Made by a program: the position numbers and the translations under genes
Notes under the pieces: model-generated
Databases searched by the model: none
What the model was told of the DNA's origin: nothing
The model's input: only the letters and a program-made list of their open reading frames with translations
Assembly (NCBI GenBank): GCA_964543855.1
Contig: CAZJAD010000026.1
Location: 1 to 24,546, forward strand
Length of the DNA: 24,546 bases
Direction of reading: 5' to 3'
Source of the DNA: CAZJAD01 sp964543855
GTDB taxonomy: Bacteria > Electryoneota > RPQS01 > DYHQ01
In this document: positions 1 through 8,970 of the stretch, piece by piece
Layout: the number at the start of each line of letters is the position of its first letter
How positions within the stretch are numbered: position 1 is the first letter of the stretch

Positions 1-153
1 ATCTGGGGGCAATATGCCTCGAGTCTCCGGGTCGCTCGCTTGGCTCGGCTGCACGAGGTTCGCTCTTGAGCTATTTACCCGAATAATCCGGCGACGCTGC
101 AACTTCGCTTACCTGGGGGATCATTTCGTCATGGCTGTTATGGGAGGGAGGAA
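1..153. other. 5' flank of the multi-PAS gene, no gene seen
   Basis: I find no convincing coding region here and no promoter with well-spaced -35 and -10 boxes. The only clear signal is a strong purine-rich ribosome binding site (GGGAGGGAGG, 142-151) just before the ATG at 154. The segment is the contig edge, so the promoter may lie outside the window. Confidence 0.4.
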
Positions 154-3100
154 ATGAATCCCGCTGTTGCTTGGCAGACCACTTTCCAGGCCTATCCGGA
201 CATGGTCTTCCTGCTCGATGACCGGGAGCGAATCAGTTGGATGAACGCCGCAGCCGGTAAGGCTCTCGGCCATTCCCTTGAAGATGTACAGGGGCGCTTC
301 GCTGCCGAAATCATCTGGGGCCAACGCGCTCCTCACGATGTAGCCAAAGCCCGCGCACGAAAAAAGCGCGGCATCGAGCATGAAATCGTCGAGGTCACTC
401 GGCTCGAGAAGACCTGGGATATCACGAAGACCCCGCTCCGCGATGATCACGGGAAGATTGTCGGCACCCTTCTGATCGCACGCGATGTCACCGAGAGCCA
501 TCGCGATGAAGAAGCACTGCACGAATCGGAGAAGCGCTACCGGGAGCTCGTGAACGCCATCCAGGAAGGCCTCGGCATGGTTGACGAATGGGATGTCATC
601 CAGTATTGCAATCCAGCCTTCGCCCAAATCTTTGAAGTTCCCGCTGATGACCTCGTCGGAAGCCATCTCCGTGACTTCTTGGACGAGGATTCCTGGCGTG
701 AGTTTGAGGGCAAAGCGCCGGACCGCCGCACGAGCCGGGACGCCGTGTATGAACTGACCCTCTGGACAGGGCAGGGCAATGAGCGGCGCATACAGGTGAA
801 TGCAAGCCCGCGCTATGACATGGCCGGCAAGTATCTGGGCGCGTCCATTCTGGTCCAGGACATCACCCAGCGCAAGCAGGCCGAAGAGGCCATCGAGGCA
901 AGTGAGGAGAAATTCAGGTCAATCTGTACAGAGTCTCCGATCGGCATCGAACTCTACGACTCACAAGGGCATTTGCGTGATGTAAACAAGGCCGCCTTCG
1001 AAATGCTCGGCGTCGTGGATACTTCCGAAGTCTGGAATTTCAGGCTGTTTGAAGATCCGAATATCCCGGACGACCAGAAGGATAGACTTCGAAAGGGCGA
1101 AACCGTAAGATATGAGGCGCCCTTTGATTTTGAAAAAGTCAAACAACATAAGCTCTACCGTACGACAAAATCAGGGATCATTCAAACCGATGTGATCATT
1201 ACTCCGCTGGGCGCGCACGAAGACAAACCTCCAACGGCTTATCTCATGCAGGTCCAAGACATCACCGAGCGCAAACGAGCAGAAGAGGCGCTGCGAGAAA
1301 GCGAAGACAAATTCAGAACGCTCGCCGACGAGTCCTTCGACGGCATTGTCATCCATGACAAAGGTGTCATTCTGGAAGCCAATCGAGTCTTTGCTGAAAT
1401 GTGGGGTTGTGACCCCTCAGAAGTCATTGGGATGCATGCGAAAGATTTCATCGCACCGGAATCTATCGAAGCTGTTATGAACGCCATCCTCTCAGGATCT
1501 GAAAAGCCCTATGAGGCTCTGGCACGAAAGAGGGATGGATCCACCTTTCCGATAGAGATCGTTGGAAAAGGGATAATGTATAAAGGGCGTGAAGCGCGGA
1601 TTTCAACTGCACGCAACATCACCGAGCGCAAACGGGCGGAGCAAGCATTGATGCGGGAGAAAAACACCGCACGGATGTACTTCGATATGGCGGGAACGAT
1701 CCTTGTCGCGATTGATGCCGAGCGGAAAATCACACTCATCAACCGGAAAGGCTGCGAGATCTTAGGCTACAACACTGATGAACTCATCGGCAAAAACTGG
1801 TTCGATACCTGCCTGCCGCAAAGACTGAAAGAGGACACCGAGGCGGTTCTCGTACAGCTCCTTACGGGAGACATCGAGGCGGTTGAACACTTTGAGAATC
1901 CTGTCGTGACCACGAGCGGCGAAGAGAGACTTATCGCATGGCACAATACGGTATTGAGAGATGAAAATGGCGACATCAATGGCATCTTGTCCTCCGGGGA
2001 AGATATCACCGAGCGCCGGAAAGCCGTGAATGCCCTGCGCGAGAGTGAGGAGCGATACCGGCAACTGGTGGAAATGAGTCCGGACGCCATTGTCATCTTG
2101 CAGGATGGACGCCACCGGTTTATCAACACGGCCTTCACAGAAATCTTCGGCTACACTCGGGACGATGTGGAAGCGGGCCTGGATTCTCAAGTGCTTTTCC
2201 AGGAGCATGACAAAGAGACCATGCGACACCGCTATGAAAGCCGCCTGGCCGGGGAAGAGATGTCAACAACCTTCCGCGTCGATTTCCGCACCAAAGATCA
2301 AGAACTGATGCCTTGTGAGACCAGCTCCACGCGAATTCACTACAAAGGCCGCCCCGCTGTCCTCGGGATAATCCGCGATATCTCCGAGCGCAAAAAGGCC
2401 GAGGANNNNNNNNNNNNNNNNNNNNNNNNNNNNNNNNNNNNNNNNNNNNNNNNNNNNNNNNNNNNNNNNNNNNNNNNNNNNNNNNNNNNNNNNNNNNNNN
2501 NNNNNAAGGCGGAGGAGGCGCTGCGGGAAAGCGAGCAGAAGTTCCGCTCAATCACCGATACGGCCAAAGATGCCATCATCATGTTGGACAATGACGGAAG
2601 AATCTCCCATTGGAACCCTCAGGCGGAACAGATGTTCGGCCATGCGGGTCAAGAGGCCCTTGGCAAGCAGATGCACGCACTTCTTGCCCCTGAAAGATAT
2701 CATGAAGCTTTTCGGAAAGGATTCAGCGGCTTTGCCAAAACCGGGCAGGGCCCTGTTGTGGGGAAGACAGTTGAGCTGGAGGCGATTCGAAAAGATGGCA
2801 CCGAATTCCCCATCGAAGTCTTTCTCTCCGCCGTTCAGCTCAACAGCCAATGGCATGCTGTCGGCATCGTCCGTGATGTCAGCGAGCGCAAAAGGGCCGA
2901 GGAGGCATTGCGACAGAGCGAGGAGAACTACCGGGAACTTGCAGATAGCATCACCGATGTCTTCTTTGCGATGAACAGAGATTTGAGATACATCTATTGG
3001 AACAAAGCGTCCGAAGAGCTGACAGGGATTAAGGCCGAGCAGGCCATCGACAAGTCCATCTTCGAGGTCTTTCCAGATACGGGAGACACCCGAAGAGCTG

Positions 3101-4848
3101 CTGCAATATACGAAGAAGTGCTCAAGACAGGGCAACGCCAGAACTTCGAACAGAAATATCAGCTTGGAGGTGAGGACTTCTCCTTTGAAATCAGCGCCTA
3201 TCCCTCTGCACGCGGGCTCTCCGTTTTTGTCAAAGACATCACCGAACGGAAACAGGCCGAGCAGGCTCTGCAGGAAAGCGAGCAGAAGTTCCGGTTGATC
3301 ACCAATGCGGCTCAAGATCCTATCATAATGGTCGATGACGAAGGACGAATCTCCTACTGGAATCGCGCGGCAGAAGAGGTGTTCGGCTATACCAGTCAAG
3401 AGGCCATTGGCCGGGAGTACGCGCACTTTGTCTCTGCCGAATATCATGAGGCTTATCGCCAAGCCTTCGATGAGTTCGCAAGAGACGGACGGGGAGATGC
3501 TGTTGGGAGAACGATTGAACTGGACATGATCCGAAAGGACGGCATGCGATTCCCGGCTGAGATCTCGACAGCAACGGTTCAAATCGGAGGTCGTTGGCAT
3601 GCTGTTGGTATCGTCCGCGACATCTCCCAGCGCAAGCGCAGCCAGGAGGCCCTGCGCATGAAGGAAGCTGCAATCGCGGTCTCCCAAAACGCAATTGGTT
3701 TCGCTGATCTCGAAGGGAATCTGATATATGTAAACGAGTCATTTCTGCGATTGTACGGGTGTGATAACGAGTCCGAAGTGTTGGGCAGGCAGGGGACGGA
3801 AATGTGGACATCTGTGGAAGAAGCGCAGAGACTGCTCATTCAATTGCGCAAAGATGGGAAATGCGAGGGAGAGCTTGCAGCTCAGAGAAAGGATGGTTCC
3901 TTGGTCAATGTTCTTCTCTCCGCAACGATGGTCACCGATGAAAAAGGAAAGCCGTTGTGTATGATGGCTTCGGGAAAGGACATCACCCAGCGCAAACAGG
4001 CCGAAGACGCCCTGCAGAAGCGAACACATGACCTTGGCGAACGCATCAAGGAACTCAATTGTCTCTATGCCATGTCCAAACTCGTCGAAAAGCCGGACAC
4101 CTCACTCGACGAGATAATTCAAGGCACAGTGGATCTTATTCCGCCAGCTTGGCAGTACCCGGAGATTACCTGTGCGCAAATCACGCTGGAAGGAAAAGAA
4201 TTCAGGACGAAGAAGTTCAACGAGACCCGGTGGAAGCAGATCGCTGATATCAAAGTGCGCGGCCAGCGAGTTGGCTCGGTGGCGGTCCTGTATCTCGAAG
4301 AGCGACCGGAAAGCGCTGAGGGACCCTTCCTGAAAGAGGAGAAAGATCTGATCACTGCGATTGCCGAGGGCTTGGGAAGGATTATCCAGCGCAGGTGGGC
4401 GGAAGAATCCCTGCGGGAGAGCGAGGAACGCTATCGCATCTTGTTTAACAGTGGTCGCGACCTGGTTTTTGTCACCGACATGACCAGGGAGGGTATGCCC
4501 GGCAGAATCATTGAAGTCAACGACTTCGCCTGTCAGAGGCTGGGCTACACGCGTGAGGAATTGTGTAACCTGTCAGGGTTGGATCTTGCCTGTCTGGACG
4601 AGTTGGACGGTTATCGCCCGCTGGTCGGGAAGTTACTCGCAGACAGGGAGCTCATCTTCGAAACCGTGGCCCTCGCCAAGGACGGCACCGAGATTCCCAT
4701 TGAAATCAGCGCCCATATCTTCGACCTCAAAGGACGACCACTTCTCCTGTCCATCGCAAGGGACATCACCAGGCGCCATCGAGCCGAGGAAGCCCTCCAG
4801 GAAACCGAGGAGAAATATCGCAAGTTTACAGAAAGAAGAGGCTGGTAA
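154..4848 (+). CDS. Multi-PAS sensory protein with GAF-like domain and no kinase
   Basis: A 1564-residue soluble sensor made of tandem PAS domains joined by the usual PAC linkers (D-I-T-E-R-K-x-A-E-E-A-L-R-E-S-E). By linker positions PAS domains lie at about residues 1-113, 125-237, 250-370, 383-488, 503-617, 630-742, 795-909, 922-1028, 1042-1156, 1168-1277 and 1423-1537. A GAF-like segment (about 1295-1415) begins K-E-L-N-C-L-Y. No transmembrane helix, HisKA, HATPase, GGDEF or other output domain is visible. The protein stops 12 residues into what would be a twelfth PAS domain (E-K-Y-R-K-F, then stop). Residues 751-784 are unknown because of 100 Ns, so frame continuity across the gap is assumed. 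PAS domains 1-2 and the GAF-like part are paralogous to the kinase encoded 18 nt downstream, so it probably acts with that kinase; this is inference. Start ATG 154 has a strong RBS (GGGAGG). Confidence 0.85.
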   Translation: MNPAVAWQTTFQAYPDMVFLLDDRERISWMNAAAGKALGHSLEDVQGRFAAEIIWGQRAPHDVAKARARKKRGIEHEIVEVTRLEKTWDITKTPLRDDHGKIVGTLLIARDVTESHRDEEALHESEKRYRELVNAIQEGLGMVDEWDVIQYCNPAFAQIFEVPADDLVGSHLRDFLDEDSWREFEGKAPDRRTSRDAVYELTLWTGQGNERRIQVNASPRYDMAGKYLGASILVQDITQRKQAEEAIEASEEKFRSICTESPIGIELYDSQGHLRDVNKAAFEMLGVVDTSEVWNFRLFEDPNIPDDQKDRLRKGETVRYEAPFDFEKVKQHKLYRTTKSGIIQTDVIITPLGAHEDKPPTAYLMQVQDITERKRAEEALRESEDKFRTLADESFDGIVIHDKGVILEANRVFAEMWGCDPSEVIGMHAKDFIAPESIEAVMNAILSGSEKPYEALARKRDGSTFPIEIVGKGIMYKGREARISTARNITERKRAEQALMREKNTARMYFDMAGTILVAIDAERKITLINRKGCEILGYNTDELIGKNWFDTCLPQRLKEDTEAVLVQLLTGDIEAVEHFENPVVTTSGEERLIAWHNTVLRDENGDINGILSSGEDITERRKAVNALRESEERYRQLVEMSPDAIVILQDGRHRFINTAFTEIFGYTRDDVEAGLDSQVLFQEHDKETMRHRYESRLAGEEMSTTFRVDFRTKDQELMPCETSSTRIHYKGRPAVLGIIRDISERKKAEXXXXXXXXXXXXXXXXXXXXXXXXXXXXXXXXXXKAEEALRESEQKFRSITDTAKDAIIMLDNDGRISHWNPQAEQMFGHAGQEALGKQMHALLAPERYHEAFRKGFSGFAKTGQGPVVGKTVELEAIRKDGTEFPIEVFLSAVQLNSQWHAVGIVRDVSERKRAEEALRQSEENYRELADSITDVFFAMNRDLRYIYWNKASEELTGIKAEQAIDKSIFEVFPDTGDTRRAAAIYEEVLKTGQRQNFEQKYQLGGEDFSFEISAYPSARGLSVFVKDITERKQAEQALQESEQKFRLITNAAQDPIIMVDDEGRISYWNRAAEEVFGYTSQEAIGREYAHFVSAEYHEAYRQAFDEFARDGRGDAVGRTIELDMIRKDGMRFPAEISTATVQIGGRWHAVGIVRDISQRKRSQEALRMKEAAIAVSQNAIGFADLEGNLIYVNESFLRLYGCDNESEVLGRQGTEMWTSVEEAQRLLIQLRKDGKCEGELAAQRKDGSLVNVLLSATMVTDEKGKPLCMMASGKDITQRKQAEDALQKRTHDLGERIKELNCLYAMSKLVEKPDTSLDEIIQGTVDLIPPAWQYPEITCAQITLEGKEFRTKKFNETRWKQIADIKVRGQRVGSVAVLYLEERPESAEGPFLKEEKDLITAIAEGLGRIIQRRWAEESLRESEERYRILFNSGRDLVFVTDMTREGMPGRIIEVNDFACQRLGYTREELCNLSGLDLACLDELDGYRPLVGKLLADRELIFETVALAKDGTEIPIEISAHIFDLKGRPLLLSIARDITRRHRAEEALQETEEKYRKFTERRGW
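2406..2505. other. Assembly gap of 100 Ns inside the multi-PAS gene
   Basis: Exactly 100 Ns, the conventional size for a scaffold gap of unknown length. It falls at the repeated PAC linker: the left side ends at codons for K-K-A-E and the right side resumes with K-A-E-E-A-L-R-E-S-E. The frame is kept across 100 Ns, which may be chance. One or more whole PAS domains could be missing, or the two sides could be directly joined. Confidence 0.95.
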
Positions 4849-4866
4849 TATGAGAGAGCATAAAGC

Positions 4867-7125
4867 ATGAACGCCGCAATCGACTGGCGGACGACTTTCG
4901 AAGCATTTCCGGCCCTCGCGCTGCTGGTGGACGAGCACAAGCAGATCACCTGGATGAATCCGGTGGCTTGCCGAGCCCTTCGCCTCTCCATCGAAGAGGC
5001 GCAAGGTCGTATGGCCGGAGAGGTGATCTGCGGTGTGGGCGAGCCGGCTGGCTCCCTCGAAGCTGCTCCAGGGCAAATCACTGCGCCCATGCGCGAAATC
5101 ATCGAAGCCCCCCGCATCGAGAAAACTTTGGATGTGATGACCTGCCCGCTCCATGACGACCAGGGACAGGTCATCGGTGCGCTCCACATAGCCCACGATG
5201 TCACCGGAGCCCGCGCGGGTGACGATGGATCGCCGGACTCGGATGAGCGGTATCGCGAACTGGTCGGCGCGATTCAGGAAGGCCTCGGGATCGTGGATGA
5301 GAAGGAAGTCATCCAGTACTGCAACCCGGCCTTCGCCCGCATCTTCGAACTGCCCGCTGCAGCACTGGTCGGCAAGAGCCTTCGCGATTTCGTGGATGAA
5401 GACTCCTGGCAGAGGATTCTCGATGAGACTGCCATCCGGAGAGCTGGCAAGGACTCTGTTTATGAAGTGACGATCCGGACAGGACGGGGAAATCGGCGCC
5501 ATATCACGGTTCATGCCAGCTCCCGCGTCAGCGCTGCCGGAGAGTATGTGGGGACATTCGGACTGGTTCAGGATACCACCGAGCGCAAACAGGCCGAGCG
5601 CGAACGCGAGCGCCTCTTGCACGAACTCGAGCAGCGTGTCAAGGAACTCTCTTGCATTTATTCCATCAGTCGCGCTATCGAGACCTATGATTCCGTGCCG
5701 GGACTGATGAAGGAAATAACCCGCCTCATCGTCCCCGGCACAGGCGCACCCGACGAAACCTATGCGGCGATTCTGCTCGATGGCGAGGCCTATGAAACGA
5801 ATCCCGAGAAGCGCCAGGCCGGATACCTCCTTGAGGTTCCCATCACGATTGGCGGAAAATCTCGCGGCCAAGTCGTCATCAGCCGCCGCAGAGCCTATCC
5901 CTTCTCCCCCGAAGAACAGAAACTGCTCACTCGAATCGCAGAAAGTGTTCAGCGCGTCGTGCTTCGCAAGGAGTTGCAGAACCAGCTCTTCTTTGCCCAG
6001 AAGATGGAGAGTATCGGCACCTTAGCCGGCGGTATCGCCCACGATTTCAACAACCTCATGGTCGGCGTTCTGGGCAGCGTTTCGCTCCTTCGGGATCGCC
6101 TTGGTCCCCAGCATGACGCGGCCGCTTATCTGACGACCATCGAAGAATCAGCCACGCGCGCCGGTGTCCTTGCCCGCCAGCTCCTGACCTACGCGCGCGG
6201 CGGCGAAAGCCAACCACAGATTCTCAATCTGAATAACGCGGTCGAAAAACTGCTGAATGAGCAGGACGGATTTCTATCTGCCAAGGTTCGCGTCGACTTC
6301 GACCTTGACCCGGATTTGGCGGAGATTAAGGCGGATCCTGCCCAGATTCGGCAATTGCTCGTCGACCTCTGCACGAACGCCGCCGAAGCGATGCAGTCCG
6401 GTGGGCGAATCCGCCTGACCACGCGCAATACGGAAGTGGACAGCGCTTTGGCCCGCTCCCGCACAGGTTTAACGCCCGGTCTCTATGTGTCGCTGACCGT
6501 CGAGGATGAGGGTGGCGGCATGGACGCTCGAACGCAAACCCGGATGTTCGATCCCTTCTTCTCGACCAAGTTTCAGGGTCGCGGATTGGGTCTGGCGGTG
6601 GTCTATGGCATCGTGAAGAATCACAAGGGCTATATAAGCGCGGAAAGCCAGGTCGGCAAGGGAACCGTGATTGCCGTGCTCTTGCCCGCCGTTCGACGCT
6701 TGGCTCGCCTCACTCCGGAAACCGCCGTGCCCGCCCATCACGGCTCGGAGACCGTGCTGCTCATCGACGACGAGGCCATGGTCATCGACATCACAAGGCA
6801 GCTTCTCGAGAAACTTGGTTACCGCGTCCTGACTGCGAACGATGGCCGTGAAGCCGTGCAGGTGGCCGAAACCTACCAGGGATCGATTGACCTCGCGCTA
6901 CTGGATCTGGGAATGCCCGTCATGGACGGCTATCAGGCCTTTCCCTTGCTCCAGAAGCACCGCCCGGATATGAAAATCCTCGTCTGCACCGGCTATGCTG
7001 CAAACGGTCCGGCCGAAGACCTGATTCGCGCCGGAGCGGTCAACTTCATTCAGAAGCCCTTCGGTCTGGATACGCTCTCCGAAGCCATCCGAATGGCCCT
7101 GGACGGCAAATCCCCGGTTTCTTGA
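4867..7125 (+). CDS. Hybrid sensor histidine kinase (PAS-PAS-GAF-HisKA-HATPase-REC)
   Basis: A 752-residue cytoplasmic hybrid histidine kinase. PAS domains lie at about residues 1-113 and 127-240, followed by a coiled linker and a GAF-like domain (about 258-368). The HisKA H-box is G-G-I-A-H-D-F-N-N with phospho-accepting His392. The HATPase has the N box (L-C-T-N-A-A-E-A-M, Asn504), G1 (D547-E-G-G-G), F box (F-D-P-F-F-S-T-K) and G2 (G-R-G-L-G-L-A, 571-577). A C-terminal receiver (about 628-745) has the acidic pair Asp634/Asp635, phosphorylated Asp680 (A-L-L-D-L-G-M-P) and Lys730. No membrane segment is seen, so it senses an internal signal. It starts 18 nt after the multi-PAS gene, with only a weak RBS, suggesting co-transcription. 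The receiver is the only output here; a separate phosphotransfer partner or DNA-binding regulator is not in the window. PAS1-PAS2-GAF resemble those of the upstream protein. Confidence 0.93.
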   Translation: MNAAIDWRTTFEAFPALALLVDEHKQITWMNPVACRALRLSIEEAQGRMAGEVICGVGEPAGSLEAAPGQITAPMREIIEAPRIEKTLDVMTCPLHDDQGQVIGALHIAHDVTGARAGDDGSPDSDERYRELVGAIQEGLGIVDEKEVIQYCNPAFARIFELPAAALVGKSLRDFVDEDSWQRILDETAIRRAGKDSVYEVTIRTGRGNRRHITVHASSRVSAAGEYVGTFGLVQDTTERKQAERERERLLHELEQRVKELSCIYSISRAIETYDSVPGLMKEITRLIVPGTGAPDETYAAILLDGEAYETNPEKRQAGYLLEVPITIGGKSRGQVVISRRRAYPFSPEEQKLLTRIAESVQRVVLRKELQNQLFFAQKMESIGTLAGGIAHDFNNLMVGVLGSVSLLRDRLGPQHDAAAYLTTIEESATRAGVLARQLLTYARGGESQPQILNLNNAVEKLLNEQDGFLSAKVRVDFDLDPDLAEIKADPAQIRQLLVDLCTNAAEAMQSGGRIRLTTRNTEVDSALARSRTGLTPGLYVSLTVEDEGGGMDARTQTRMFDPFFSTKFQGRGLGLAVVYGIVKNHKGYISAESQVGKGTVIAVLLPAVRRLARLTPETAVPAHHGSETVLLIDDEAMVIDITRQLLEKLGYRVLTANDGREAVQVAETYQGSIDLALLDLGMPVMDGYQAFPLLQKHRPDMKILVCTGYAANGPAEDLIRAGAVNFIQKPFGLDTLSEAIRMALDGKSPVS

Positions 7126-7161
7126 AACGGTTCCTCTCTCGCTCGACGCCACAGATTAACA

Positions 7162-7189
7162 AACCCCGAAGGACATGTCCTCCGGGGTT
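7162..7189. terminator. Hairpin terminator between convergent genes
   Basis: Two 14-nt arms (7162-7175 and 7176-7189) pair as AACCCCG...CGGGGTT with a single G-T-type mismatch and almost no loop. It sits between the kinase stop (7125) and the convergent lipoprotein stop (7220), so it can serve both. The plus side is followed only by a weak T-rich run (TTCTCGCTTT); the minus side by TTTGTTAAT. Confidence 0.7.
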
Positions 7190-7219
7190 CTCGCTTTCGG
7201 TGACTCTCAGAGATTTTTT

Positions 7220-7600
7220 CTACGGCTCGGCAAAGACAACATCCACCGTATCTCGCTGGCCCTCGACATAGGCAATCACCGACGAAGTGCCCGCTGTCGT
7301 ATCCGAAACGAGTGTGTCGAGCGCCACGCCCTGATAAGTGAACGCCCGGCCGCCTTTCAGTCGCCCGAGAGTCCGGAAAAGAAGCACCTGCGTCGAATCC
7401 GGAACGCTGACGCCATTGCGCTGCACCTCAACGAAAATAACAGACTCACTGACGCCATTGGCGGCAATGACCTGTGGCACGGCCTCCACGGAAAGCACGA
7501 GCCCCGTTTCCTCGATCTCCTCAATTTCCTCACTCGGACTTGTGCAGCCGTTCGCAATGAAGAAGAGGGCCGCGACAACTAACAGAGAGTATGTCTTCAT
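7220..7600 (-). CDS. Small Ig-like domain lipoprotein
   Basis: A 126-residue predicted lipoprotein. The N-terminus is a type II signal peptide (M-K-T-Y, a hydrophobic stretch, then I-A-N-G-C with lipidated Cys19), followed by an acidic E-E-I-E-E-I-E-E spacer. The rest resembles one bacterial Ig-like (Big_1/invasin-type) domain, with the A-N-G-V-S-E-S-V-I...V-E-V-Q-R-N-G-V-S-V-P pattern and a later G-x-L-K-G. Its role is unknown; such domains are usually structural or adhesive at the cell surface. Its ATG overlaps the stop of the upstream outer-membrane-type gene in an ATGA (7597-7600), so the two are translationally coupled and probably act together. Confidence 0.75.
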   Translation of the reverse strand: MKTYSLLVVAALFFIANGCTSPSEEIEEIEETGLVLSVEAVPQVIAANGVSESVIFVEVQRNGVSVPDSTQVLLFRTLGRLKGGRAFTYQGVALDTLVSDTTAGTSSVIAYVEGQRDTVDVVFAEP

Positions 7601-8970
7601 CGTCCCGCAAATCCCTCCGAAAGGCTTTCGCGCAACCTGCTTCCCGCATCGGCATAGGCCCGCGCTGTCAGCGACCGGCGCTCGTCAAAGGACAGCACCC
7701 CTTGGGCATCGTCTTCGGGCATCCCCTTGAAGCGCACGGCTTTCTGCTGTACCGCCGTGCCCACGATGGTCTCTTCATACGCAACGCTTAGCAGTTCCAG
7801 ATCGATAAGCCGCATCTTGAGTCGGCACATCGCTTCCCATGTCGGGACGGTAGCCAGCACCGGAACCGCAATCTGGTCGACCGCGACGATTTGTTCCTGC
7901 TCAACCCGCGTTACCATCAGCCATCGTGCGGCAGGATGGTTTCGCCGGACATGGCGCACACCCCGCCAGAACTCCACACCCGTTTCGGTCAGCTCGGGCA
8001 GGCCTGGAACCGGTGGCAAAGCGATTCCCTCGACAGTCTCGAAACTGCTCGAGACTCCTTCCTGTATTTGGCGCCACAATTCGTTCTCCTCCGACGACGC
8101 GCCCTTGGGCTGCGGCGGAGGAACCAGCACAACACCTTCGTGCCGCGAGATCGGTGGCTCCGGTGTCGTCTTCAGCCGAAGCGGCACTCGCCCATCGATT
8201 CGGAGCGTCACAGCGGTGCCCCACAACGGCTCGTCGCCGAGGGTCGCTCGAATGCCGGGAAGCAGGCTGAAACCCCAGCCGATACGCACTCCAAAGTCGG
8301 CTGCAAAGCGGCAATCCGATGGAAACGACCGCGAGCGTGATTGCGAACTCTGGTAGGCGAGTTCAGAGAAGAATCGGTTGAATCCCAGTTCCAATCGAGC
8401 GCCGAGGTCCCACCTCAATGCTTGCTGACTTTGGTCCGAGCTCGAGAAGTAGCCGATACTGCCCGTCAATGTCGCGCCGGGGCCAGGTGTCCAATCGAGA
8501 ACAACGCGCCCTTCACCGCCAGCCTGCTCGAGGCTGAAGTCCGGTGCCAGCAGCTCCTCACCGGCTTCCGTATCATAATAGGTGATCTCGTCTCGTGTGC
8601 CGGTCGGCACGGTCCCCAGGCCCACCAAGCCAATCGCCAGCCCCTTGTCCTCGCGCGACCAGGCACACCATTTCAAACCCATGCGAGTGTCCGCGAGGCC
8701 GCTCTTCGAAGCGTCGTAACCGTGAACCTGCCGCTGGTTGGCCACAACAAGTAGCTCTGATCTGTGGCCCAATCCCAGTGCGAGCCGCAAACCAGTGTAC
8801 CGATCCTGCCAGATCTCGCTGCTCAGGTCTTGAGCACCGACCTCCAATCGCAGAGCTTGCCCCGGCAGGGCCTTGGCTTGGACAAACGGGCCCACGGCCG
8901 CACCATCCGACCGCGGTTGGGCAAAGCTGCTCCCGGCAAGAATAAAGAGAAGAATCAAAAAAACTTGCAT
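7597..8970 (-). CDS. Secreted, putative outer-membrane protein of unknown function
   Basis: A 457-residue protein with a clear signal peptide (M-Q-V-F-L-I-L-L-F-I-L-A-G-S-S-F-A, probable cleavage before Q-P-R). Residues about 25-265 show alternating hydrophobic and polar segments and repeated Gly/aromatic patterns (L-R-L-A-L-G-L-G, L-T-G-S-I-G-Y-F) typical of an outer-membrane beta-barrel. A proline-rich linker (V-P-P-P-Q-P-K-G) leads to a soluble C-terminal part (about 290-457) with V-E-F-W-R-G-V-R and R-W-L-M-V-T-R-V segments that loosely recall periplasmic CsgG/FlgO-like folds. That assignment is weak and I do not recognise the family. RBS is weak (GAGCGGA close to ATG). It is the first gene of a two-gene operon with the small lipoprotein, divergent from the HtrA protease gene. 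Confidence 0.7.
   Translation of the reverse strand: MQVFLILLFILAGSSFAQPRSDGAAVGPFVQAKALPGQALRLEVGAQDLSSEIWQDRYTGLRLALGLGHRSELLVVANQRQVHGYDASKSGLADTRMGLKWCAWSREDKGLAIGLVGLGTVPTGTRDEITYYDTEAGEELLAPDFSLEQAGGEGRVVLDWTPGPGATLTGSIGYFSSSDQSQQALRWDLGARLELGFNRFFSELAYQSSQSRSRSFPSDCRFAADFGVRIGWGFSLLPGIRATLGDEPLWGTAVTLRIDGRVPLRLKTTPEPPISRHEGVVLVPPPQPKGASSEENELWRQIQEGVSSSFETVEGIALPPVPGLPELTETGVEFWRGVRHVRRNHPAARWLMVTRVEQEQIVAVDQIAVPVLATVPTWEAMCRLKMRLIDLELLSVAYEETIVGTAVQQKAVRFKGMPEDDAQGVLSFDERRSLTARAYADAGSRLRESLSEGFAGR

Noticed and set aside
2548..3687. A 379-codon minus-strand open frame inside the multi-PAS gene
   Set aside because: It is the reverse shadow of PAS7-PAS9; its internal similarity merely copies the PAS repeats on the plus strand.
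154..4848. Repeated linker DNA considered as a CRISPR or tandem repeat array
   Set aside because: The repeats are about 40 nt, imperfect, spaced by 320-400 nt and encode PAC linkers in frame, so they are protein domain repeats.
4633..5871. A 412-codon open frame on the minus strand across the junction of the two sensor genes
   Set aside because: It lies opposite clear PAS-coding sequence in both genes, crosses their boundary, has no RBS and matches no family. Long antisense frames are common opposite GC-rich coding DNA.
7160..7610. Plus-strand open frames opposite the lipoprotein gene
   Set aside because: The minus-strand reading has a clean lipobox, an Ig-like pattern and translational coupling; the plus-strand readings have none.
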